Shown in pieces: positions 36,938 to 50,000 of a stretch of 64,000 bases of DNA; position 1 is the stretch's first letter, and the number at the start of each line of letters is the position of its first letter. The notes beneath the pieces are model-generated. The model did no database searches and was not told the DNA's origin. It worked only from the letters and a program-made list of their open reading frames with translations. This DNA comes from Baylisascaris procyonis (Eukaryota > Nematoda > Chromadorea > Rhabditida > Ascarididae), in NCBI GenBank assembly GCA_037389465.1, contig JAZARR010000153.1:5864501-5928500 (forward strand). Reading direction: 5' to 3'. Position numbers and translations under genes: made by a program.

Positions 36938-39900
36938 TGATTTGCACAGAAACGTAGAACGCTGATGAATGCATCTGGATTTGTGAGTTTGGTATGCGAC
37001 ATCGTTTAAAAGAAAAAGAACTATTTAAATATTCTAAATAAGTAAACAGAAAGTCTCCTTCGTCAGTTTTACCATTGGCCTCGTTACTTCTGTTTCATGC
37101 TTGATGAGTTTCGTGTTTCTCCCTTTTGAGCTTTTTTTTTTTCAAAAGGCGCTAAATTTTTATTCAAAGTAATTTTTGTAATATTTTTATATTATCTAAA
37201 ATCCACTCTAGTTATACGATGACATTTGCAACCGAAATGAATTCCAATTTGCAATAAATTAAGGAAATTCGAAAATTTCTCATTTCTCATATCACAAATG
37301 AAAAGAGACTGCTAAATCTTAACATTATACCCCTTTATAAAATCTCAAAAAAATTCCTCTAAAAATTCATTAATAAAAGTGTCATTAGATAAATATGATG
37401 ATGAATTTAATGAAATTAATTTAGTTTATTCAATTTTTGATTTTCGTTTAATTTAATATAAGTTTTGATTTTAAGGGAATTCTAATTCAGTTCAATTCAG
37501 CTGAATACAATGACCCATTTTGATAAACTTAATATAATTCAATACAATTCGCTCACTTATTTGTCAATAATAGATTATTTTCTCGTTTATTTAATTACTA
37601 ATTTGTTAATAAGTCTAGCCAGTGCTTCTATTGTTCGCACTAAGCGGTTGCAACGTAAGCTAAACAATTATCACAAATGATACACAAAAAAAAAAAATCG
37701 AATGCAGTTCTATGAAATTTCAATTGCATTAGACTCTTTTCAGCGAAAAAAAAAAAGATAGCAACCGACACTTTTCACTTTTAATGAGATTCTTTTTAAG
37801 AAAAACCGATTTTGTATTCAGTATTCAATTTTTTTAGCTTTATAGCATATGAAATTCACGCATTCTCATTAGTGAAAAGATGAATTAATGTTTATTCATT
37901 CCAATAAAGCTGTGTATGAGAGATGGAAAATACATCAAGAACGCTTTAGAGCACAATATGTGTTTTAAAGTTTCAAGGGATTATGCCCAATCATAACTTA
38001 AATAGGCAAAAATAACTGCCAAAACTTCTCATATAATGCGCTTTTCAATGAATCGAACAGATCAAATAGGAGTCAAAAAATAGCATAGGAATTTTACGGC
38101 GCCTCTTTAACAGTCGTAAAAAGAAAACCTCTCTATGAAATGGATATATAAAAATTACTTCATTGCATCTATTTCAAATCAGAAGACTGAATTAATCAAT
38201 AGTTTCAGAGTAATGTAAAAAGTACGGCGAAACCTTACTTATGAATAACACTGATATAATTATTCTAGTAAAGAAAACAGAATATGAATAAATAGTGATG
38301 AAATTCCATAATACGTACTAAAAACTTTTTATAAATCACTTTCAGCCAAATTCGAAAATCTATAGAATATTGGAGATGAACTTCTATCAGAGGAATGCAA
38401 TTTTAAAGTGCTTTATGAATTTTGTTGATGAAATAAATTCAAATTGTAATGCAGTGTCACTAATGAGGTTTTTGCACTCAGAAAAACCTTAGAAAACATA
38501 AAAAATAGTTTTTTACCTGTAACAACGCGAATTTATTCTCCAAACGTTGTTCCAAACTAATAGCTGCATATTTTTTTGATTTAGGATTCAAGAATCATTA
38601 GCCTATATAGGTTGATGTATTATGGGGGAAAGGAAACAAATAATGTAATAACGCTAGAGAAACATAAGCTTTTTCTGAGCAGGATTGGTGTTGGTTTTTG
38701 AGAACTGTCACATCCGAAATTTCATGCATGAATTAGGCTGATATCAACGCAGTATTTAATAAACGACAATGTAGATGAGGTATACGAAATGTTTTGGGAA
38801 AATATAAATCGATACAGTGATTTCATTTGCCTGGTGATAATAGAACAGTGACATGATAAAAATTTGCCTTCTGAGATTTGAGGATGGATGATGGAGAGGA
38901 ATTGATTGTTAAGTTGATTTATAAAACGACATAAGACGGCCAGCTCAATGAGTCCTACAAGAATAGTAAAATTTATCGTTTATTTGCTCAGAGGATACGG
39001 AAATGGCAAGTCAAATCTCAGTTTAGCAAAGCACATAACAAATCCGCATAAAAAATGGTAATTATTGAGCTCATTGATGGAAAGAAAATTTTAAAAAAAA
39101 TTGATAAACGACATAAAAATGAACGAATTCACTTGGTTTTTTATTGCTTCGAAATCATGGGAACGTAAAGACACGGCGTGTTTGAAAAAAAAAAAGGAGT
39201 GGTGTGGTTTTAAAGGAGGACATGGTTCTGCGTATCGTGAAATAAACCACTCTACACTCTTTAGGCCCAAGCTATTGAAGCGCTGAAACCGTATAATGTA
39301 CTAAGCCTTTAATCTGTAATCTAATTGAATTTGCTAAATTTTCCTTCATCCCGAAATTGCTGCACCTTTCAAAGTGTACAGGTGAGATTATATAATAACG
39401 AGGAATGGAAGGAAGTGACAATTACTTGAGTCTCCGGAAGAAAGTGATTCGCATAGCCTGATTAGCTATCTCCCTAATAACGATTATAGGTAGTTGTGCC
39501 CAAGCTTTGTGAAAAAAAACCAATCAACGTTCAGCTCCATAAAGTATTTAAATCTCTCATAATGACATCTCAATGTGCGCCTTTCGTGTAAAATGCTTCA
39601 TCTTTAAAAGTAATGCTGAACAATTAATTTCCTACTTGAGAGGATGGACAACGCTAAAATCGGATACATCTTACAGTTGCAAATACAAAAAACACATCAC
39701 ACTCCCGACACACAGATCCTATCGTAATGACTCATAAATACCTTCGACCCCCTACGATATAACATTCCAACTTTAAGCATCACGTTTTTTGGAAGATATG
39801 TGGCCACAGTGGTGAATGCTGTTTTGGCGAAATCTGGTCCCCCCTGCTCCTTCCAAAAGATCGTTTTTCCATCTTTCCTGTTTCATTTCTTCTTTGCCTC

Positions 39901-42900
39901 ACTTTCCAGCGTCGGAATGCATGAGAAAGAAGTTCTGATTGCGGATGAAGCGCAACTATGTATACAGAAAAGGCGTTTCAAATGAATAGTTACTAAGCAT
40001 TCGATAGCCTCAGACTTTGCTAAGTCTGAAACATTTAGAAACGATACATGTGAAAAACAACTCTTCAAATACTTATTCGTAAGCTTAGAAAAATGAGAAT
40101 AATAGCAACACTTGGTGAGTGAATGAATGCGTTAATTGCCTCTCAGGCATATGCAATATTTTCAAATGCAATTTCATGCTGCACCATAAACAAATCCCTT
40201 GCCGAGATGAAGCGATTCACTATGTGAAATCCTATAGAACAGACTTGAAAGGGATTACTATAGTGCGGATATGGGGCAATTTTTCTAAGATTTGCCGTAC
40301 GCGTTTGAGTGACACGTATGGTGCGTATTGCGGAAAAAGTGTCGTTCTGCAAGTAATTACGATGTCCACAGAATAGCACTAGGTATTCCTTAGCAGTCAG
40401 CGTTCAACAGGTATCGAAGCTGTGCATATGACTGCTAACAGCGAACAGCGACGGTGAAAATACATACCAGTCAGTTGTATAAAAGTACAATGCTGATCGG
40501 CGATTTTGTCTTTTAGCGGTCTCATCGTTTAGCTTAGTGCGATACCTATATGAATTATTATAATTTTTAAGATAATTGGCGGTCTATTCTCACAAAATAC
40601 CAGACAGTTATAAAAATTATATATTCTAGGTAGTTTAACGTTTAAAATTTAACCTAATGGTATAGTTTACGCACATCCTTTTTTATTTTTTCTACGAAAT
40701 TTCTTCTTAAGAAAATTTTTTGCATTTCAGGAACATTTGGGGAAATTGTTTCTTCTTTAGGAAGAATATAAGAAATAAGAGAAAATATCATAGAACTTAG
40801 TTGCCAATTTAGCGATAATATTGATGCTGAGAGGGTTGATGGAATCCATATGAAATGCATTCAATGGTTATGAAGTGCTTCAATTAGAAAGTATGCTCTA
40901 AAGTAATGACGTCCATTAAAGCTAACTTCTTAAATGATTGAATAATTAAGTACCAATATTCTAGGATTAAGCACTCTATTTGCATACTTTATTAGCTATA
41001 CTTTATTAGTCAATACTTGATTATCTATTTTTTATATTACCATTAAACTTTCTCAAATGCAGACATAAATATTCTCTTCCATCGACTTTTATATAGATAA
41101 ATCCTAAATATAACCTGAAATATATTTTTGCATTTAGAAGCAAACAATAAAACTCGCCAAGGAAGTTAGCATGATGTTGCAATTATGCTCGCTAAGACCG
41201 AATTTTGCAGCAAAAATTAAAAAATTTAATAAAATATCATTTGCCAAGAATTAGCTATGTGACTGCATTGCTACACCATAAATAATTTCATAGTATATCA
41301 GCAAATGAAAAATGCATTTTATGGAAAATTTTCAGCGAAAAATTTTCATATAAGCGACACGTCGATAGGGTGGATCATCTACAATATTGATAAAGAGATG
41401 TTGATTGGATAAAGTGAATGCAATGCACTCAAAATTTCATTAATATTCGTTAAGCTATTTCGTTTTAAAATACAATTGCACACATACTTTTTTTGGGGGA
41501 TTAAAAATCTTCTTTCTGTTTATTCAACATTTAATTAATAGCAATCCTCAATTCGATTATGATACAATTTCTGTGAATGAAATAGGCGATTGTTATATGT
41601 TGATAAAATTATATGGTAAGTGTGAGAGTTATTTATAACTGACTATAATATAATGGAAATTAAATGTCGTAATTATTTCAAACTTCTATGATAGCGTTCA
41701 TTCACATTGTTCAATGCCAAATCTGATAGACATTATATCAACAGTTAATCAAATTTATTGATTAAATTATTGATTTATTGATTGGTTCTGAATTGAACAC
41801 TTAGATTATTGATTCTGGAAGTCCTGAATTTTTCGCCTTAAAATTCAAGAAAGTTCTTTGCGCATTTCGAGATTTGTTACAAATGTTCTCACTAAAAAGC
41901 AATTACTGATGTGATGTTTTCTTTAAAGCATGATGCAAATCAAAGTCGTCAAAATATGTTCCTTCCATAGAGATTTAATTTGTGCGAAGAAAACAAATTT
42001 GGAAGCAAACTTTAGAAGTTGGCACAATATGCGTTTTAGCATTTCAATCACCAAGGTGAGCGAATGCTCACTACTGTGCTTTCCTATTTAATCAACAGTT
42101 CGAAGTAGTCTCAGAACAAAACAAAAAAAAATCGTTTTCGCGCTGCGTCCGCATACATTGTTGAAGGCGTTTGAGTTTGTCAACTGGCGAAAATATTTAT
42201 GCAAAAACTTCGAGGCAGAACTCTCTTGCAGCATTCTCACAGTACGATTAATTTAATCTTTCTTTGTTATGTTCGCTTGGGCACTAGTTGCTTAGTTAAA
42301 CTTTAGTGCAAACAATACATCTGGGAATTTGGAGTGAGTGGAAATGCAACAACGAATTTATTAGAAAATTTCATTAAATTTTAATGTCAATGAAAAATTT
42401 GAAAAAAAAAGATATCACATGTGTTGAATAGTATGAAAAAATTTCTTTCATAACTTACTCAGCTATATGTATTTACCAGCACGCTGTCACTTTGCAGTTA
42501 GAGCACCTTATCGCTAAATTGTGTTAGCAAATTCACAATAGACGCTTAATGAAACGTGCATAAAAAGTGGCAAAAAATAGCCTGGCATTCCCTTAGGCCG
42601 AATGCATACACAAGAAAAGGAATCCTACGTCGAATCTGGAGGAACCTCATCCACAAAACCTGTTTAAATAAAGAAAGTGGTACTGTAGTGCTACTCTACG
42701 ATGAAAGAAAAAATTTAAAACTAATAGAGGTATATGATATGAAAACATCCTTTACGAGCCTTGATTGGTAACGGATGTCAACTAATTTTAGTCCATCATA
42801 AGATTTTTTTTTTCTGAAAAAGCTTTACGCATCAGCGCACACCGATAGCGAAACGTAGCTTTTTCTTCGGAGTTCGTGTCTCAACTTCTCATACTCCTTC

Positions 42901-43926
42901 CAGCTGGCCTATCGCTCCCAATTTGTTTTCTCAATTTTATTCCTAACTCATTTTAAATTGAAGAAACTTTTTGAAGCGTAGAAGATTTGATACAATTGTG
43001 CGTTTCGAATTTTATGTCAATGTCTCGAATGCCTGTTGTTGACGAAATTTGCACAATGGACTTTGAAAAAAGAGAAGAGAAAGTTGACGATTCCGAATGT
43101 CGTAGACAGATACCACGAAGGCAGTAATCTCCACCCATTTCTAGCACTGTCGTTTGCGATAAAATGACCACCTAACGCTGTTTAATTTTATCGGTTAAAT
43201 TTAAAGGTGGAATTCTAAGGTGCAATATTTAGTTAGGTTATTTTTTGAATGCATCATACCAGTTACAGTCCAATTTCATCTCTACCAGAAGTATAATTTG
43301 ATGGGCAAGTAGGAGATGGATGTTGACAAATATTAAGCCACAAATATAAGTATGCCGTTAGTTCCTTTCTTTGCAAATTACTGTGATTTATTCGAAAGTT
43401 GTTGTACCCACAATTCTCAATCATGCACCTATTTGCCAGAATATATTTAAAACTTACCCAGACAGAAATAAACTTTCCCGGACATGACTAAAATTTGACC
43501 AAATTCTTCCCACATATCCTCGCTCCTTCTCTTCAAACGAATCCTATTTCGCCCGATAACTTTTAAAATCCTGTCACAGCTATATCGGATTATAATTTAA
43601 ATGCCTTTATTGATCACCTCAATGTGATTTAATGTGTCCCAATGATACTTACTATTCTATTATTCAGCTTAATGTGGCTTGATGATTTATCGACCGATCC
43701 ACTATAGTCGATCAAAAGTTTTCACTCATTGTGACTCGACACACCCTAATATATTTACTACTTTGTCGATAAGTTAAATAGTGAACATATTTCCCTCGAA
43801 GGAATTAACGTAAATATTAAGACGACCAAAGCTGAAACTCTAGTGTGATTGCATTCTTTGTGAACAATAGTGACGTGTCGAGTTTATTCAAAACATTGCT
43901 TTCTTCCTCGGAATGTTATTATGGAA

Positions 43927-44073
43927 GTTGATCATCGGAAAAAAGTGCTGATCACTGGAAAAGTGCTGATCACCGGAAAAGTGCTGATCACCAGAAAAGT
44001 GCTGATCACCAGAAAAGTGCTGATCACCAGAAAAGTGCTGATCACCAGAAAAAGGGCTGATCAACGGGAAAAA
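43927..44073. repeat. 18-bp minisatellite, about 8 copies
   Basis: The tandem unit is GTGCTGATCACCAGAAAA. The central copies are identical and the copies at both ends are diverged. Each unit contains the palindrome TGATCA. Because 18 is a multiple of three, the array is open in frames on both strands (VLITRK on +, FSGDQH on -). This explains the repetitive open frames here without a gene. Confidence 0.95.
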
Positions 44074-44800
44074 ATATAGCGAAAAAAATGAAATTCTGGT
44101 ATGATAAATAAACAATGTATGATTTATGGTATATGATACGATATGATATGATAAATACCTTAAAACAATCGAATTACGTGTGGGAAAAAAAAGTAATACA
44201 AGATTGAGAAGTTCAATGAAGATAGCGAAAATACAAATAAACAATGATTAATCGGCTTGAAAAACCGGAAATTTCCTCTATAACAAGCACATCTTGCGTA
44301 AAAAAGAAAAAAAAAACAAAAGCATTTCCAAATTCAAAGGAAATATTTTTCACGCATCAGAAAATAGATGGTTTTTCCTCATTTTTTTAGCCCTTCATCT
44401 GCATAAATTTAATTTAGAAAATTAGCGATTGATGCAGATAAAAGCTGCAGCACATCACAGACAGAAAGCTGAATATCACGTATTATGAGGTGATGTTAAT
44501 ATATGCGAAGGATTAAAAAAATAGAAAAATGAACTAAACCCTTTGTTTTTCAAAATATATGTAAATATGCTGGGCATATTTTTTGTATGCAAAAATAATA
44601 ACGTATACATAACGATAATGACGTCTATTGCGAATCATATATACTGGAATACGCCAGAGACCTTTACCGGTTCTAGCAATAATTTCATATTTGACTTCAT
44701 AAGCTATATAGTTACACCTGAGAAGCCGATGTTAACGTTTATATTTATAAAATTTAAGTGCCACCTTTTCCTTGGAATTGCAGTGGAAAACACTGCGAAC

Positions 44801-44837
44801 GGACAGGCAGACAAGCAGACAGACACAGACAGACACT
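44801..44837. repeat. CAGA-type microsatellite
   Basis: Imperfect repeats of CAGA with CAGG and CACA variants. Confidence 0.8.
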
Positions 44838-45620
44838 GATAAAGACTATAATACGTCTTATAGAGCAAAGTAATAGAAAAATACATGGCACATCAATAGC
44901 GAGTAACGTGGGAATGCATCGCAACACATTAACTGAATGAAGTGACAAAGACGATGTGATAGGGTTGTGAGCGACAAATATGAAATCCTATATTACTCGC
45001 ATAAAGCTTCACATCGTAAATATAAGGCTGAATTTTCTCTCACTTTATGATGAAATGATAAAATGACACGCAAGTCGAACTACTCTCATTAATTTATAAC
45101 ATTCTCCTATGACTCTCCTATGACATCACATACGGCCAACCATCTTAAGAGTTAATAACAATAGTTGAATTTGTGAACTAAATAACCTATAGAAAAGCCA
45201 TGTCAGTTTGCTCTTCTATTTGGCAGGAGGGTAAAATAAGAGGGAGCGATGCGGCGAATGGGAAAACAACCCGGAAATGGGAGAGAAAGGGAGGTCGCAA
45301 ATGTCTGAAAAATTGGAAATTACTAACTTCTGTCACAAAACAATAAACGATACAATTCCAAAGAATTTGACGAGTTTCAAAGTTATGAAAACTTGAAATA
45401 TTCAAGACGCATTATTTTCGTTGCTCTTTCAAACCTGCACATCAAATCACCCTCTCCGAAAATCTCTTTTTTTACATACAATTGATAAAACTTTTTTGAA
45501 TTGAAGATGTAACAGCTATAAAAAAGTAGCGCAAAAAAGTGAATATGATCGTTGTATATAGACGCTGCGAGCTTGTAAATAAATTAGCTAAAATGTTAAT
45601 CTACACATCACACATGACAA

Positions 45621-47039
45621 TTAAATATTTGCATAGAAGTGTGTACTCGATTGTACAGAGCCATAAGTGGAAGACCTTCGTCTATTTTCGTTTGTGAGTA
45701 GAGCATTTCTGCGTCGATGCTCTAAACTAAGTTGGCGTACGATCTGATCCACCGGTAAGCCCTTTGTCTCCGGTAAATATCTTTAAATATTAATCCACAT
45801 AAGTGATACATTCATCTACACTGTATTTAGATTAAATCATTATATATTTAGATTAAATCATTATAATCTATACACCTACGCGCAAATAGATACTCTTTAG
45901 ATAGTAACATTATAATATCTACCATAGAGTAAGTACATGTCGGTTATGAAAATAAGCATAGCCTAAACTAAGGGGATAGTGAAAAAATCTTCACCCACGG
46001 CCTGAAGGATTGATTCGAAAAGGAAGTTGTAAACAGAAAGACATCATTCCCCACCTTTATATTATGATCGCTTAGTTTAGTACAACATGTGTATATCGTA
46101 ACGAATAGGAAAATAAATATTGTGCCATAAATGCTCTCTTTGAGTTAGCTTTCAGCTGAAGAGGCACCCTTCGAGAAGTGAGACCAAACCGACTTCTTAT
46201 GGATGGTGAAAACCAAACGAGACTGCCTCTATTTAAAGAAGGAACCTTTTAATCCCCAGGATTCTACATTAAACCAAACGATTGATTAACGTCCGGCTTC
46301 ATGGAACTTTGCATGAACATAGCTTCAGAGTAATCACAGAGTTTAAGTGTCTATAAGCTGTCTATATACTCAAATAATATGATGAAATTTATAAAATTTT
46401 GGGAGTTGTCTAACCTGAAATTCACCAACAATCGCAAAAAATTTGATCGAAATGAAAAACATTAAGCAAAAATTCAGTTCATTATCTTCTATATGAGATA
46501 GTATTACTTTACTATTATACTTTGGTAATTAACTGCCAATATAAATTTTTGGTGATATCGCCTAATTGCGAAGTAGTGAATGCACCAAGTGAAAACTTAA
46601 CGGATAAGTTGATGATGTCGGGGTGTGATAGGGGAGGGGGGTAGGGGATGACAATGAAACGGATATAAACAAATATTAATTGCAACATAATTTTCAAATG
46701 AAAATTTCCAGACTTATCCTATTTATTCAAAAAAAAAAAGAAAATCGTCGTAATATGATGCGGTAATCTGAAGAAAAAAAAAGGCGATATTTTAAAAAGA
46801 CCAAGAGAAACAGCTGAACATTTGACATCCGATAACAACAAAAACCAAAACTTGCCAACGACAAATTGGCACTTGAGATATAATATATGCTATATACTAT
46901 ATACTATATACTGTATATTTTATACTGTATGCCATATACTATATACTATATACTATATGCCATATACTGTATACTACATACTACGTACTATATGCCGTAT
47001 GCTATGTACTCTATACTACATATATATACTCTATACTAC

Positions 47040-47080
<41 letters not shown>

Positions 47081-50000
47081 CACCTGATATGTTCTATATA
47101 CTGCACATATACTTACTTGTAGAGAAGTATGAGACAAATAGAGCTGAGCAAAAACATTGCAAGATGGTAACCAGAACCGATTTGTTCGATCGACAGTGGA
47201 TATAGTTGTACGAAGAGCATGCCGAATAGTATCGACGTGATCATTGAGACCTATAAATAAGCAAATTTGATGCTTTCTTAAATACCACTTCGAGATACTG
47301 AAAGAAACAATTAAAAAGTAAGGAGAAGATTTATTAAAATTCAAAAAATCATTTGCGATGTTCACTCTTTTCAATATTTGCGGAATAAGTCGCAAAAAAA
47401 TCACCTTTAAATAAATATCGGTGAGGAAATTACGTTAAAAAGAACCAGAAATCAGAGAAAGAGAAAAAAAATCTGTAAACAACTAGTATAAAGCGGTATA
47501 ATAAATGACTCCTTTTTCTTTTCCACTTGCCCCATTTTGAAAAGATTTGTTGAATTGCATCAACAATCTAGCAATAAGAAATTGAAATAGAACAAATCAG
47601 AAAGCGAGCAATCCTTCAAAAACTATATCAACAAACATATTATCAACTATCACTATGTGTCCGTATGTATGTCTGTCTGTGCATGTCTGTCAGACCATTC
47701 ATTTCCATATTTAACTAGCGATCACTCGGTCAATTTTCAAGCGACTCCACTCCCCACTTAATTATCACATTAATTTCTCAAAATTCAATTGGTGAACGCA
47801 AACTTCTATCTCAATCATTTATTTGTACGTCTCATGAATATCTGTCTTTGTAGGGGCTAATTTTTTTTACCCTAGTTGCATATATTCAGTTTGTATACCT
47901 ATCAATGCTCAATATTTTTTGACAATTTTTATAATTATAATTAACTCGAAATATGCATATTTGTAAATGGGATTTATTACAAGCAACAAGTTTCACATCT
48001 TTTAATTCTAGTTTTTGCTCACTTATTCAAATTTAGTCCTCATTCGAAAATTCGAATGCCGTTGATTTGCACTTCCGGTTATTCATTTCTACAGAAACAC
48101 TATACATGAATCCCCAACAGTTATCTGCAGGATGCTGAGTCGAGAAATATAATTTGATGCACGAATATACCTGAGTGATGATAGCCCTCGAAGGATGTGG
48201 ACATAATTCAGAGATCATTATCGGTGTTAAGACTAGCAAACCAAGCATCGAAGCCGCTGATCCAGAAATGGACCCCACAACCCCGAGTATCTCGGAATAT
48301 AGCTGCAAAGTGAAGCAATCCTTTTTGGCTTGAATTTTTTGATATGAAAAGAAATTTTGGCTTTGCATTATTGAATTCAAACAGTATATAAAAGAGGCGA
48401 AAAACGCGCACAATATGAAGGCACACTTCAAAATATGCGGCTATGCAACAACTCAATCATCGAATAGTTATGAAAAAATCTACGCCATGAGACATTTACG
48501 CCAAATAACCTTCTACCGTGGACATGTAGAGCTTCTCCACTATGCGAATTTCTCATAATTTTTGCGAAGTCGTGGCTGATACATGGCCAGGACTTCAAAC
48601 GAATAAAATCCTTTGAAAAAAAAATAATGCAATGGACATCCCACTGGAAAGTTTTTAATTTTGAGGGAAAAAAGGCACTTCGCAATTTTTCAATCAAGCG
48701 CACAATCACAAGAATGCTATTGTACCATTGAAAAAAATTTCTTTTTCCAATCGAATTAAATCAAAGAGGATTGTAGTGATCCAAATTTTCCCTTAACTCT
48801 TGTCTCTACCTAGACGTCAACAAACTAGAACCTATTGTAAATAAACTAAAAAAAGATGATAACCAAAGGTGCCTGCCGGTGTTTTCTTTGGTAGAGGTCA
48901 ACCCGTTGGAAACAGTTTCAGAGAAAATTTTTGAAACATTTTTTTCACCACTTATCTCCATTTTTTGCACAATTTCTTTTATCTAATTCAGATGGGCATT
49001 TCTATGGTGTGCCCCTTAAATATACAACCATTGACGACTAAATGAATAATACTAACCAAATGTTCGTAATGTTCATCAACGAGGAATTGCGCCATACCGA
49101 GCAGAAACCATTCAAAGACACTTAATGCTGAAACCGATAGAAATAACGGACGACGTCCAATTTTTTCGATTATTAAAGGTGCAGCGAAACAAATCGGCGA
49201 TGATAAAATATTGATTCCCATCAATGCTAACATCACCTGCAAAGATTCATTGGTATTTTAGATCATAAACAGCGCGTTATTTAGTTAATTAATTTATGGA
49301 CGGTGTGCCTTCCGAAGCTTTCTAAAATCAAAACATATTTGGAAAGAACGATAAGGATGAAAGATGAGTTTATAAATGAACAAATACGGTAAGTTATCAT
49401 TCGACAGATGAAATTTTTTATTCGTCCAAGAAAATATATTCACAATAAGATTTAGGCTTCATGCTTGAGTAAATAAATCGAAGACCAAAATTTCTATGAA
49501 TAAAATATTTTTGTATGAATAAAACATAAATAATAAAGCTTATTGAGCTTCTTAGATGTGTATTATACCTGTGTCTCATCGAAACCAAAACTCATCAACA
49601 TCGTCGCATGATAAACACTTTTGACGTTGATCGCCGATGTAGTCGGCACAAACGCGCATACCATCACAATCGCTAGTGACCATCTAAGATAGCTTATTTA
49701 TATTATCGTTTAAACAGTGACCAACAAAAGTGCGTCAATTCAAACCAACAACTCCAAAAAAAACCGTATTCTGACGTTTAAAGTTGCTTTAATAAGGTGA
49801 TTTTGACTATATCTTCCATAATGAGTTAGAAGATATAGTAAGTTCCTATCAAGTTAAAAGTGGTCAGTATTTCTAGCATTACTATAACAACGATTTCTCA
49901 ATGAGAAGAAATGGAAGAGGTATTAATCATGAAAAACAAAACAAAAAGATGGGCGAAAAAATTTTTTGAAAATTAAGCAAACGGAGTTTAATTAACAAAT

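Larger units (their letters stand above)
26966..45620. other. Gene-poor region between two convergent genes
   Basis: This 18.6-kb stretch holds the 3' ends of nkcc-1 and of the - strand transporter gene and no gene that I can support. Open frames are short, low in complexity and free of family motifs, and I could not chain exons with matching phases. It contains simple repeats, two minisatellites and a GC-richer island, listed separately. Scattered less AT-rich stretches (about 39700-40440, 42120-42240, 42820-42930) show no recognisable content. Unrecognised non-coding RNAs cannot be excluded. Confidence 0.6.
45781..47116 (-). other. Last intron of the SLC2-type gene, satellite-bearing
   Basis: This 1.3-kb intron separates the TM11-TM12 exon from the C-terminal exon. 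It contains a near-exact duplication of TATTTAGATTAAATCATTATA (45825-45865), a seven-base satellite and an AT run. It shows no other coding sign. Confidence 0.7.

Noticed and set aside
43870..44244. Open frames with repeated VLITRK or FSGDQH units
   Set aside because: They are a by-product of an 18-bp minisatellite, whose length is a multiple of three. There is no other coding evidence.
46822..47205. 127-codon and 66-codon frames rich in Tyr and Ile
   Set aside because: They are read through the TATACTA heptamer satellite on the strand opposite a confirmed intron and exon.
48428..48709. 93-codon - strand frame
   Set aside because: It falls in the intron between two confirmed exons of the SLC2-type gene and shows no homology or splice sites of fitting phase.
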